Assembly (NCBI GenBank): GCA_023525715.1
Contig: CM042010.1
Coordinates: 157,265,907-157,329,906, forward strand
DNA length: 64,000 nucleotides
Origin: Cichorium intybus
Lineage: Eukaryota; Streptophyta; Magnoliopsida; Asterales; Asteraceae
Direction of reading: 5' to 3'
How positions within the stretch are numbered: the first letter of the stretch is position 1; every line of letters begins with the position of its first letter. Shown here in pieces: positions 36,374 through 48,444 of this stretch. The notes beneath the pieces are model-generated. The model was not told the origin of the DNA, ran no database searches, and saw nothing but the letters and a program-made list of their open reading frames with translations. The position numbers and the translations under genes are program-made.

Positions 36374-36897
36374 AAGTCAATAATACATTCCAAACCTTGA
36401 ACGACAATATGATGAAAAACAATATCAATTCCTTCCCCCACAACCAGAAATGGAAAGCAGCAGCGGATTCAAAATGTGAATCTCATGACCACGTACGAGC
36501 GATGAGAGAAGAATTTGAACCATAAGGAAGCATCCGGAGGTCGGGAAGACAGAGACGGTGAGGCACACCGTGGAAACACAGAGCCATAGTGTAATCGGCC
36601 GCCGACATGCTCATGTCAATGGAACAAAGAGCTGAATCCCCCAAACACAGAGCCATTTGTTGTGTCGTAATTACTTTAAAAAACTATTGTTTATTGTTAA
36701 TAAAACGTAAAAATTATAAAAGCAAAATTCATTAATTTGACATTCGTTCGAATATGACATAACCGTTTTGATATAATCTAACATAATGTATAAAATATAA
36801 CGTTGTTCGTTGTTTCGTAATTATTTTAAAAAAACTATTGTTTATTGTTATTAAAACGTAAATATTATAAAAAGTAAATTTATTATTATTGTTTTTC

Positions 36898-36941
<44 letters not shown>

Positions 36942-39763
36942 AAACTATTAATAAAAGAAATGAAAAAGGAAAATGAAAAGACAATAAACAAACAAAATAG
37001 ACAAAAGACAAAAATAAAAACAAGAAAAAAAACAAAAAATCAAATCAGGGGGTATAATTAGACCATAATGGGGTATGTATAGAATGACCATATTTTAAGG
37101 GTATTGGTAAAAAAATTTCATGTGATGTGACATGTATGTGTGAGAGTCAATCCACACAACACACTCACCTATACACGTTGAGAGAGTTGTTTTTTTTTTT
37201 TTTTTTAAGATCACCCTATTTTAAAGTGGGACATTAGTGTTATTGGACACTCAAATCTATCATTTAGGTCTCGTTCCAAAATCATCATGCCAAGGACCCA
37301 TGTGATCCAACACTATCACAATTAAGATTATTAGATATTCCTATAAACTTATTATATTATATGATTATTTTTAAACTTGTAAATCCAGCTTTATATCACT
37401 TTTGATGTAGATTAAAATATTTGTATTTCTTTATAACTTATGGTATGAGATGTGTTGGAAAGATGTCTTTCAAACAATTATGGGAAGACTCAAAAAAATA
37501 TTATAGATCTATGAGTAGGATTAATTTGTATATGTGTATGTTTGTTTGACGTTACGAAGAAATACCAAATTTAATACCAATATAATAAGAATCGTCTAAA
37601 TCGTACAACACATGTAATCTAACGGTTTTCGTTAAAGTGACTTAAGACTTAGGGTTAGCCAATTTATAAACTTGTAGTTGAATTTGTCTAAGTAAGACAC
37701 AAATTTTCATCAGATGTTTTACTCGGCCTGAGAAGATTTGAATCTTAATAGCATGTTTCAAGGTGCGATTGAAATTAGCCTAATAATATGTGTATTAAGA
37801 TACATCTCAACAATAAAATTGATTTTCGAACAAACATATATCATTAAAATTTAATTGTATCCGTCTCAAAATAAAGAAAATGAATTTTTAACTTTCAAAC
37901 TATATGATTTTTTGGCAATAAAAATTATTTCTTTTATATTATTATTTAGTTATAGAGTTTTAAAAGAATGATATTAGGATAGAGAATCTTTCTTATGACC
38001 CAATAATGAGCGATTACTTTCCTAAAGAATTTTATTTTCTTTTTCAATAGACAATGGTAGAAACGATCATTAAAGTAGATACTCAAAGTAGTTTTTATAG
38101 TAAATTACTATTTTCTTTATTGTGGTATAGATTTTTTTAAGTTTGGTTTTAATTTTGTAAATTTTGACATTAATTATTTTTATGGTTGGTAAATCTTTCG
38201 GTTTTTATGGTTGATAAATTCTTCGATTTTGATTCTTATTTTAGTTATGGTCTATACCATTCCGTTAAGTATGCATAAAAACCTGCAGAAAGATGTAAAT
38301 TAGGGAGACAAAAAACTGTAATTTACTGTAGCTTATAATAGACATTAAAAGAACAAAATGGAAAATTAAAAAAAAAAAAAAAACAAAAAACTATTAACAA
38401 AAGGACATTCATCGTGTAAAGGATTAAGACTTAAAACAAACTAAAATGTCGTAAAAAGGCCTTTTATTGATACATGTCAAAGTTTATTATAATTTTGAAA
38501 CCTAATGTAACAGAAATCAAAATGTTATTGAAAGTGGCCAATTATCTTATATTAGAACTTATATGTTTATCATATCAAATAAAAAAGTTATTTATTTATT
38601 TAGAAAAAAGATAAAGAGTCTGGATTTCATTTATCCGTTTAAAAAGAGGATGACTAAAGCCCTACCCTCGAAGGCGGAGCGGCCGCTTTAGGGTAAATTT
38701 AATCACCCTCATCATTTTCTTAATCAACTTCTTGACCCAAATAATCAACACCCTCTTGCGACACTAGATTTCCCCTATACCACTTCCTGGATCCTCTATT
38801 TATTGGCTGATTAACTTGTATTTATATTTTGAGATAATTACGAGAATAATTATATTTCATATATAGTAAAACGCTCAATAATTTTGCAATGATATCAACT
38901 GTAATTGTAAAGTTGAGAAAAATGGTCCCCAACTATTGTGAGTTATTTATCTATTATTATTATTATTATTTTCTGATTTTGGTTCATATCTCGATTTTTT
39001 CAGTGGGTAAATTCTCTAAAGATCAAACTCAGTGTCTTTAAACCTTTATGAAAAGGTAACATTTCGCAGTGTCTATTGTCTAATAACAAAAAGTTGGCAT
39101 GTTTTAAAAATAAGTTGCATAATTTGGGAGACAAGCCCAACGCATTTAAACAATGTAAATTATGTTACTTCATTACCTAACTTATTCACAACCTTCAGGA
39201 TATGTTCTTAACACAAGTGTTCCCATTTTTTGAATTGTATGCAACAAAACAATGTATAAGTATGTCAAAGGATTTGTGACGTGTTAATTATTGAAAATCT
39301 GGATTTATAACTTATATAGAACTATTTATCAGTTTTTTGGTGTTTAAATATGTCTCTAACACACGTTTTTTTTTTTTTTTTTTCTAACATTAGGGTGGGG
39401 GGAGTGGACCGGAAGATGGGTTGTGGTACTGGTGGCTTATGGGTTCACGAATCTGCCCCTTGCACGATCACTTCTCATGCGGGTTCACGAAAGATAGCTA
39501 GCTTATGGGTTCATGAATCTGCCCCTTGCACCCATTTTTCATAATTAAAAAAACCTTTTATTTTAATAAAAATATTTTACCCATCATCTCTATAAATACA
39601 CCAGGCTACCACTTCAAATTAAATGTTATTTTGAATTTTTTGTTTTCTTTAATTACTTTAATATAGAAAAAGTTGATGTGACATTGTGAGTTGAGAGAGT
39701 TAGAAAAATATGAGTTTTCTGTGTTGTGAGTTGGAAAAGTTGGAAGTTATAGGAGATAAAAAA
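36374..39763. other. AT-rich spacer with minor repeats
   Basis: No supported gene over 3.4 kb. It contains an (AAT)n run near 36897-36935, poly(T) and poly(A) tracts near 37190, 38370 and 39368, and a 30-bp phrase repeated at about 39438 and 39499 (CTTATGGGTTCA ... CTGCCCCTTGCAC). The patch at 39392-39536 may be a small MITE with GGGTG-type ends, but no target duplication was clear. Confidence 0.4.
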
Positions 39764-41146
39764 GGGTAAATTGCATAAAAGTTACTAACTTTTCCAATTT
39801 TTTCGATTTTGACACTGTATTTTTAGTTTTTGCAATTAAGTCATTATGTTTTCAGAAAAATTGCAATTAAGTCATTATGTTTTTCAAAAAGTTGCGAAAA
39901 TGACCATATAACTGGATGACAACAGGTTACCAGGTCATATGGTCAGATTTGCAATTTTCCAGAAAACTTAATGACTTAATGGCAAAAATAAAAAAACATA
40001 GTGTCAAAATCTAGACATCTGAAAAAGTTAGCGACTTTTCGGGTTCGGGTTATTCGGTTACGGTTCGGTTTTCGGGTTGGTGATAGCCTTTAATCGGTTT
40101 GGCGGTTCGGGTTCGGTTTGGTTAAAAAATTTCGGTTTGAAACCGTAAACCGTTTAAAAATCAATATTAAATATATACTTATTTTTATATTAGATTATAT
40201 AACACCCTTTTTATGCAATTTACCATATGCAAATTATAGGGGTTATCATCGGGCGGTTTTTCGGTTTGGCGGGTTAAACGGTTCGGGATAGTCGGTTTGA
40301 GGTTCGTCACCAAACCGTCCGTAAACCGAACCATATAAAAGTCGGTTTTCGGTTTACGGGTTAATCGGGCTTCGATTTTAGCGAGTTCGGGTTGATTAAA
40401 CCGTTTAACAAAAACTCAAATAATAAATTGTTATTTTACGGTAAAAGTTTGACAATATCTTTTAACCAAACCGTTTCGGTTTTAGCGAGTTCGGGTTTCG
40501 GTTTTAGCGAGTTCGAGTTGATTAAAAGTTTGATTAGGTAAGGTGACCTTGTTTTCGGTAAATATGAAAACGAACCATTTAATATTGTTGTTTTGGGACC
40601 AGATTTTTTAACCAAACCGATTAAACGTTCAAATAAGATTAGACGAACCATTTAATTGTAATTCCTAATGCTATCATTTCTATTAGGAAAAAAAGGGTGT
40701 TATATAATCTAATATAAAAATAAGTATATATTTAATATTAATTTTTAAACGGTTTACGGTTTCAAACCAAATTTTTTTAACCAAACTGAACCCGAACCGC
40801 CAAACCGATTAAAGGCTATCACCAACCCGAAAACCGAACCGTAACCGAATAATCCAAACCCGAAAAGTCGCTAACTTTTTCAGATGTCTAGATTTTGACA
40901 CTATGTTTTTTTATTTTTGCTATTAAGTCATTAGGTTTTCTAAAAAATTGCAAATCTGACCATATGACCTGGTAACCTGTTGCCATCCAGTCATATGGTC
41001 GTTTTCGCAACTTTTTGAAAACATAATGACTTAATTGCAATTTTTCTGAATACATAATGACTTAATTGTAAAAACTAAAAATGCGGTGTCAAAATCCAGA
41101 AAATTGGAAAAGTTAGTGACTTTTATGTAATTTACCCAATAAAAAA
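39755..41146. mobile_element. Foldback MULE-like element A, arms about 450 bp
   Basis: The element at 39764-41137 begins GGGTAAATTGCATAAAAG and ends in the inverted form (TTTACCC). Flanking 9-mers GATAAAAAA (39755-39763) and AATAAAAAA (41138-41146) match at eight of nine bases. The inverted arms (about 39764-40212 and 40688-41137) are nearly identical. The outer about 276 bp of each arm (with GACTTAAT and CAGGTTACCAGGTCATATGG) is shared with element B. The inner about 170 bp is a GGTTCGG-rich module not found in B. The loop of about 475 bp has further GGTTCGG motifs. There is no transposase. Long inverted arms with 9-bp duplications suggest a Mutator-like origin. Confidence 0.85.
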
Positions 41147-42582
41147 AACTGATATAACAGTATCAGTTAAGAGGGTTGAAAAATACTCACTCCCTTACCC
41201 TTAGGTTAAACGTTGTGGGTGGCACATTGGGTGCATGATGCTGACGTGGCCATGTGCAAACACAACCCCCGCGGCTGTACAGGGCGCATGTATGGTGCGG
41301 TGAGGGGTGACAAGCTTTACGCCTCTTTTTGACCGTTTGCGATCGTTTCTCAATAGTTGTATTTAAAAAAAATAATCATGATTTAAAAATATTTATCTAT
41401 ATTCACCAACTTATACACACCAAACCATATTTATAAGGGAAAATTTTTTCTCATATAAAAGCACGAGAGGTTTTGAGAAAGGACCTAACTTGGGCACTTT
41501 GTCTGCATGCTCTTTCGCAATGGGACGAATCAAAACGGTCAAAAACTTTGGAATCAAACGACTACATAACCACTTCCGACGCCCCACATCGATCTCAACG
41601 AAGACAGAAAAGAGATTATATAAGGGGAACCATTTCGACGTACGATTAGAAGGGAAACGAAATGAAATGTCATCCTCGGGGGCAAACCAAACGACATCAG
41701 AGGACTTGCAATACCTAAGAGAAAAATTTGACAAGCACGTTATATTAATATGAGCACTATCGATATGATCAACAGTCATATGCAATCATGAAACGTCTAG
41801 ATCAACAAATGTAGGTTTTACAGTCACATGAATTGATGTGAAAATATCCCTTTGAAATTTATGGTGAACATTTAGCTTGATATTGAATCAATGGCGGTAT
41901 AGAAGTACTTAAACTAATGATGCCATCCATCGTGATACTCCTCACATTGTTAGTGTTTGTTTTTTAAATTGTGAAAATACACCAAAAAACTAGGTAAAAA
42001 CTCTTCTAGCCCCTATCCCCGGCGCAATTGTTATAGTATAATAGCGGTCGGCATTTCACATGCCAATCTTGTGCATAAGAAATATCTAGTTTAAACTTGA
42101 AATTTAATTCTTGAGAGATTTCCTTCCACATATGTAATATGTTGTTAGTTTTATAGCGTTATCTCTTTCAATAAATGACTCAACTCCTTTTGTTGGACTG
42201 ATGAGATTGGGATATATATTTTTTGAGCAAATGTGTCCGTCTACAAATTCTTGAACCTGCAACATTTCAATATTCGGAACTTGGATCATATTGTCTTTTG
42301 CAGATATTGTGGTTTTCTTCTCAAAACCATATTTACCACATTTTGATCCCAAAACTGGTTTATGGTATTATTTGATTGCAAACATTTCTAGTTGTTTGAA
42401 ATGTGGGCATGGGTGTTTGGGAAAATACTCCAAAATTAAGTTATTGCGATATCACCACTTTTTTCATCATTAGAATTATCGTACTAGGAATTGCCTTTAT
42501 CAATGTTAGATACACACACAATATTCCAAATGCTTCCTTTATAGATGTAGATTCACATACAAAGGAAACATGTTTAGATACT
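41147..42582. other. Spacer between the two foldback elements
   Basis: Overlapping short ORFs on both strands at 41411-41785 show no family similarity I can recognise. The region may hold remnants of an older repeat. No supported gene. Confidence 0.35.
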
Positions 42583-43831
42583 AAGTTCAAAGGGTAAATT
42601 GCATAAAAGTCATTAAGTTTTCTAATTTTCTCGATTTTGACACTGCATTTTTAGTTTTTGCAATTAAGTCATTATGTTTTCAGAAAAGTTGCAATTAAGT
42701 CATTATGTTTTCCAAAAGGTTGCAAAAATGACCATATGACCGGATGGTAACAGGTTACCAGGTCATATGGTCAGATTTGCAATTTTTCAGAAAACCTAAT
42801 GACTTAATAGCAAAAATAAAACATAGTGTCAAAATCAAGAAATCTGAAAAAGTTAGCGACTTTTAGGGTTTATTTCATAAAAAACCCTAAATTTTCAACT
42901 TTTTTCTGTTTAAACCTAAAACTTTATTTTTTTTTTCCAAAAAAACCTAAATTTTGGAGAAACTTTTTAATTTATCCCCCTAACCGGTTTTACAGGTTAT
43001 ACATACTTTTTTTTCAGAAAAAAACCCTAATTTCTTTTTTTTTTCCGAAAAAACCCTCAATTTCAGTGATTTTTTCACAAAAAAAATGTTTCTTCGTTTT
43101 TGTAATTGACATAACTTTCATATACGATGTCCAAATTCTACGAACTTTGTTTGATACAGCTATTATAAGAAAACAAGCCAGTATAGTGAAATATCTGAAC
43201 ATATTCAAACAAAAGTCAGTAAAGCAAAGTTGTAGTATTACTTACGACCTTTCCAGGGATATAAAGTTCGTAGAATTTGGACATCGTATATGAAAGTTAT
43301 GTCAATTACAAAAACGAATAAACATTTTTTTGTTGAAAAAATCACTGAAATTGAGGGTTTTTTCCCCAAAAAAAAAGAAATTAGGGTTTTTTCTGAAAAA
43401 AAAAAGTATGTATATACTGTAAAACCGGTTAAGGGGATAAATTAAAAAGTTTCTCCAAAATTTAGGTTTTTTAAAAAAAAAAAAAAATAAAGTTTTAGGT
43501 TTAAACAGAAAAAAGTTGAAAATTTAGGGTTTTTTATGAAATAAACCCTAAAAGTCGCTAACTTTTTCAGATTTCTTGATTTTGACACTATGTTTTATTT
43601 TTGCTATTAAGTCATTAGGTTTTCTGAAAAATTGCAAATCTGACCATATGACCTGGTAACCTGTTACCATCCGGTCATATGGTCATTTTTGCAACCTTTT
43701 GGAAAACATAATGACTTAATTGCAACTTTTCTGAAAATATAATGACTTAATTGCAAAAACTAAAAATGCAGTGTCAAAATCGAGAAAATTAGAAAACTTA
43801 ATGACTTTTATGCAATTTACCCAAGTTCAAA
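42583..43831. mobile_element. Foldback MULE-like element B, arms about 560 bp
   Basis: The element at 42592-43822 starts GGGTAAATTGCATAAAAG and has a perfect 9-bp duplication AAGTTCAAA (42583-42591 and 43823-43831). Arms run from about 42592-43149 and 43263-43822, leaving only about 113 bp of loop. The outer 273 bp of each arm (42592-42864 and 43550-43822) matches the outer arms of element A. The inner about 285 bp is a different palindrome rich in AAACCCTAA and polypurine/polypyrimidine tracts. There is no coding capacity; the 155-residue ORF across it is a by-product of repeats. Confidence 0.9.
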
Positions 43832-44782
43832 TGCTCCCTTTATCATGTTTATATATACACACAATATTCCAAATGCTCCCTTTATCATGCATGATCAAGA
43901 TGGTATGTAGCCTCATTATCACCAACATAATTTTCATTATATGGAGGAGCATACTCAACCACCAACATATATACTACATTTGTAGTAACCATAGAAGGGA
44001 AGAGATTACATACTCAATTTTTCCCATTGGAACATAATTATAACCATTTGTTTACAGGGAAGAAATTACCCACTTGAAGTCTTCCGGTAGTACCATACTT
44101 ATTACTTCAGGCATTCCCGAGGGAGGGGGGGGGGAGGTAGCTTGGGCGATGGCTCAGGGCCTCCAAACTCCTAGGGTCCATCTTCTATAAACCTCAAAAC
44201 TGTATACCACGTTCATGTACGACTAGCGGGAATCAAGAAATTGCGATTAGCCTTATACTTGCAGTAGCGATTCTTCAGGAATTGATGGACGCAATCGCGT
44301 CTTTCACCATGCCCAAATGTAGCAGTAACATGAGTGAAGAAATGCAAGTACCGATTGATTGGCAATTTCCGATTTGCTACTGATTTTAAAAAACCGTGCG
44401 ATAAACACTAAAATTCCTAAATTTCGCGCTCCAAAGTTCAGTGGTTCAACCTCATATCAAATCTCATCTCAATCTTACAATTCGATTCAGTCTTAAAATT
44501 TCAATTCAGATTTCTGCTATTGAAAAAATGAATTATGATTCTAATTTCTGAAAACTTTCTAATTTCATGAACATTTCGCAACAAAAAAAATGCATTTTGA
44601 AGTGAATACTCAATCACACTACAATCTACATGACAAACTACAAGAACCCTAAAAATTGATCTAGCAGTGAACATGTAGTTAGCAACACTCAACGCTGCAA
44701 CTTCAAAAAGTCATTTTACAGTAATTTTTGTTGCAAAGAAAAAAGTTGTATTATTATATTAACTACACAAACGAGATACGTT
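43832..44782. other. Spacer between foldback element B and the Pack-MULE
   Basis: No supported gene. Near 43850-43890 the phrase AAATGCTCCCTTTATCATG is repeated. Near 44125-44200 is a GC-richer patch (GGGGGGGGAGGTAGC) that looks like a fragment of a dispersed repeat. Confidence 0.35.
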
Positions 44783-45755
44783 TTTCTAATTGGCAAAATT
44801 ACACTGTATCCCCATAAAGTCTTCGTTGCTGGTCGATTTGATCCTTAAAGTGTCTTTTTTGCGTTATGAGGGCATGAAGTATTTATTTGATTGTTAAAAA
44901 GGTCATTCTTCTATAAAACGAAGGGGTAAACCGGTTCAAATACGCCGTTAGCTGAAATTAACAGATTCGCTGGCTTCAAATCACGGTGGATAATCGAACT
45001 CCGATGACAAGCATCAACCGCTAATAAAATCTGGATAATCCATCTCTTGATCTCTCGACGCTTAATCCTTTCAATTCCTTCTTCGCCGTGCGGATCACCG
45101 ACGCCAAATCCGTCGGAAGGTACTCGAGCACAAGCACGGCATCTTCGTCTTCGCTCCAGAAGTACTCGTGCAACTCGACGACATTCGGAGAATGTCGTAG
45201 AGTTTGGAGCGCTTCAATCTCACGGAAAGCGGATTGGTAATCGTGAACTTCCTTTAATGCGACTGTAAGATCGTCGGAGAGACGACGAGCTTTGTAGACG
45301 TCGGAGTAGGCACCGGATCCGATTCGGTTTGAATCTCGTACTTCGAGGTGATCTCCCGGCGGGTATGGATGCTCCAGCTTTTGGTGGTCGACGGTGGAGC
45401 TGGATCCATTCAATTTTCAGATTGTTCGTTTTTTAGGGTTTTGAAATCTTGGGCTTCTTTTCCCCCTCGACTCGAGGAAGAAGATTGGATACGATTTGCA
45501 CGTGAGTATCTCGTGTTTTTGTTAAAATTCCGTTAATGAATGGCAAAATTACACGTCATGGAAAATGTTGCCACGCAATCAGGATATTTCCAGCTGGATT
45601 CAAGGGAACATGTATTAAACGGTCAGGGACGTTTTCATTTGGTAATTATAAAGTTTATACCCCTAAGACAAAAAAAAAAAAAAAAAATCTTAGTGACCAA
45701 ATCGACCAGCAACGAAGACTTTATGGGGCTACAATGTAATTTTGCATTTCTAATT
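44783..45755. mobile_element. Pack-MULE carrying a CDKF-like kinase gene fragment
   Basis: The element at 44792-45746 (955 bp) is flanked by a perfect 9-bp duplication TTTCTAATT (44783-44791 and 45747-45755). Its ends are inverted repeats of about 55 bp: left GGCAAAATTACACTGTATCC, right (reversed) TGCAAAATTACATTGTAGCC, both continuing into CCATAAAGTCTTCGTTGCTG and GTCGATTTG. Between them lies a minus-strand fragment of a protein kinase gene with its leader. There is no transposase. A host gene fragment inside MULE ends with a 9-bp duplication is the definition of a Pack-MULE. Confidence 0.88.
44958..45413 (-). pseudogene. Captured N-terminal fragment of a CDKF-type cyclin-dependent kinase
   Basis: From the ATG at 45413 the minus strand reads through a glycine loop (RIGSGAYSDVYKARRLSD), the ATP-binding Lys (VALKEVHDYQSAFREIEAL) and the hinge (VLVLEYLPTDLASVI). 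A one-base deletion near 45055 shifts frame. The adjacent frame continues with IKRWIIQILLAVDACH and HRDLKPANL, the catalytic loop, and then stops matching near 44958. The residues after the glycine loop match plant CDKF;1, the CDK-activating-kinase-activating kinase, better than other CDKs I know. The sequence upstream of the ATG (ACCCTAAAAAACGAACAATC on the minus strand) looks like its leader. The deletion and missing C-lobe preclude an active kinase. Confidence 0.85.
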
Positions 45756-46540
45756 TCCTCTTATAATTATTTCATTAAATTATTACAAAAGAAAAAGAGA
45801 ATCTAAAACACATATCAAATGACTTGAATGAGTCGATGATCGTTTCACTTATATTTTAATGTTTCTATTTTTTTTTTTCGCAAAATCCATATAATTATTT
45901 TAATAACATACTTTTATAACAATGTTTAATATGTTAATTGCTTTTAAATATAATAGAAATAGAAATCAGTCATGTTTTAATTTAGTTTCTTCACCTTTTA
46001 TCTGTTACCAAATCAGTTTAAATGAATATCTTTTATTTTCTTCTATTTCCAAATGCCGTTAATATACTCATTGAATTCCATATAAAAATTAAAACGCTTG
46101 ACTTCTAGCGTTTGATAGACTAAAACAACAAAATTATCATAACGTAATTCTACGCGAAAAGAAGTAAGTGTGGTAACATATTTACATAAAGAAAATGCCT
46201 CGTCAATGATGAAACAAATGTACCTTTAGAAGGAAATGAGGCAAGGAAAATGATAAGTTTCAAAGAAGAATCAGAAATGATTATAGATCCTTCAGATTCA
46301 ATTAAATGATTACCTAAGTGTAGTGCAATGGAGATGCAACTTGAGAAATTGAAATAAAATGTAAAATTGATTTTTTAACTCTAAAGTTTAAACAATCATA
46401 ATCGGATTTCACAAGCACTATAAATAAAACAAAAAATGAAAAAATGTTACAGTCTCACTCTCACATCACTCGCCTATTTTACAACGTCTAATTGCAATTA
46501 TCAAGGTTTATTACACACACATCCAAATCCTACAAAATTA
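45756..46540. other. AT-rich spacer
   Basis: No gene or repeat that I can support between the Pack-MULE and the ORF cluster at 46.5 kb. Confidence 0.4.
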
Positions 46541-46543
46541 TTT

Positions 46544-47071
46544 CTAATATTTGAGTGCTTTCCAATTGTACAAGTGGATTAATGCAGTGCGTACAAATTT
46601 CTGAAGCATGTATGACAACAAATAGCAGATGCCATCATCTTTGCCTGCAAAACGCTGTACCAACTTTTGTGGATGAAAACGATGCATCACCGATCGGGGA
46701 CGACGACGGATAATGAGGTTCTCGCGGTGGCAGGGGGAAATACTAGTATTGGCAACATCATCGGCCGACCAATCATTCCGATCGGCCCGACATTCTTCAC
46801 CTCCTCTGATCTTGTCTCCCTGCAAAGACTTTTGTACCATGAAAAATCCAAAACAACTAATATGAGATCAGAAGAGGCGTGACTCTGACATCATGATCGT
46901 CGTCTTCGTAACCGGAGCAATTGGATCTGATGACCAAAAGGAACATTTATCAGCTTTCACTCTTTTCCAAAAACAAAAAGAAGAAAAGCGAGGGCGGTGG
47001 ACCATGACTTCCGGCGATCTGAACAGAAAGGGTACGTTACCTTTATTCCCTATGTCTCGAACTCTGATCAC
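46544..47071 (-). other. Possible short spliced minus-strand gene of unknown function
   Basis: Two minus-strand frames (47071-46868 and 46840-46544) are separated by a short AT-rich stretch with a good acceptor TTTGCAG at about 46815. The upstream frame reads MVHRPRFSSFCFWKRVKADK from an internal Met. The downstream frame has HRFHPQKLVQRFAGKDDG. Composition is more gene-like than the surrounding DNA. I know no family for it, and the donor and reading phase are not unique. It may be a lineage-specific short gene or a captured fragment. Confidence 0.22.
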
Positions 47072-47159
47072 TAACTTTGATTTGGATATAAAGTGTTTGA
47101 TAAAACGAAAGACGTTATTTTTTCTAGGGGTAAACGTATTCGTTGGTCATAAGTAGGAG

Positions 47160-48176
47160 GGTCGTTTTTGTACTTCACTCCTTTTTTCTCACATTGTCAT
47201 AGACCAGTGGCGGGAAAAAAATCTGTTAGAAAACGACAAGATTTTGTACAATATTTGGTTTCTATATTAAAGGATTCATTTAGACCAAGAATTTAATCTT
47301 CATCGCACCCCACCAAAGTCTTATTAATTTATTTTTATCATTTTATTAGGAAAATACATATCACCACATTATCCCATAATAAATTTCATGTTACTGTATA
47401 TTAAAGGGTGTTGCAAAAAAACCTTTTTATGGAATATATGTATATGTAAAGTCAAACAAATACATACACACCTACACATATATCACATCAAGTGAAGGTT
47501 TATTTAAGATTACTCATATTAAATTAAAAAGTAATTTTAAATAAATTTTTTCTATATAAGTGCGTGTTGTATGGGTTTACCCCCACATACATATGTTCCA
47601 TAATAAGATTTTTTTAACACAGCCCATTGAGAAACTATGTAATGGCAGGGATGTTTGGTTAAAACAAACCACATGAAAACGTATTTTGTTTTTCTAAATT
47701 GAAAGTAATTAACTAATATATTACATATAAAATAATATTAATAATAATAATAATTGTTATTATTATAGGTTATTATCCATTTAATCTTACGGCAGATAAA
47801 TGTATGCCACGTTAAACTAATTAAATTCATTATCTCTAATTTTCTTTTATACGACAACGATGGTTGTTTTATTCGAGTGAAACTATTTTACCCTCATTAA
47901 ATCTCATTAAATTCCCATTTGATTGTTTTGACATTTCAACCACCAACTACGTACCCTTATCTTTGTATGCTTCTAAGCCATTGACCATATATTCCAAAAT
48001 ATCGATTCTAATTCGGCATCACCATCACCAACCCATAATATCGATTGTCTCATATATCGCCACCACCTCCACCGTCATCACAAGGTCCACCAGCACTATC
48101 CATCCATCCATCCATCAGCCCAATGTCAAAACAATCAACATTATTAGCATGTGAGATTCTTAATATATGTTTATAA
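47160..48176. other. AT-rich spacer
   Basis: No supported gene. A plus-strand ORF at 47864-48154 is His/Thr/Ser-rich, produced by CACCAT/CATCCA low-complexity sequence. Confidence 0.4.
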
Positions 48177-48444
48177 CTAGGCGAATGCCCGCGCGTTGCG
48201 CAGAATATAATATTGTAATTAAAATTTTGACATATATATGTTATTAATAACTATTTTATTGTCATTAACTTTAAATAATTATAATTCTTATATTAAATTG
48301 TTATAAAATATTGTAATTACTTTAAATTTACGATAAAATAGATATATACATATAAATATCATCTCAATAGCCTTTATTTATAGGTTGTATGTGAAAATAA
48401 AAATATATTTATGCTTTTATTGTTAGTTATTGTAATGTATGGGT

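Noticed and set aside
41411..41785. 124-residue minus-strand ORF between the foldback elements
   Set aside because: No recognisable motif, and an overlapping ORF of similar quality on the other strand; cannot be supported as a gene.
42826..43293. 155-residue ORF at 43 kb
   Set aside because: It spans the palindromic arms of foldback element B and has Lys/Phe-rich low-complexity content.
45021..45413. Functional kinase gene
   Set aside because: One-base deletion, missing C-lobe and enclosure by MULE ends with a 9-bp duplication show a captured fragment.
47864..48154. 96-residue His/Thr/Ser-rich ORF
   Set aside because: Driven by CACCAT/CATCCA low-complexity sequence; no homologous motif.
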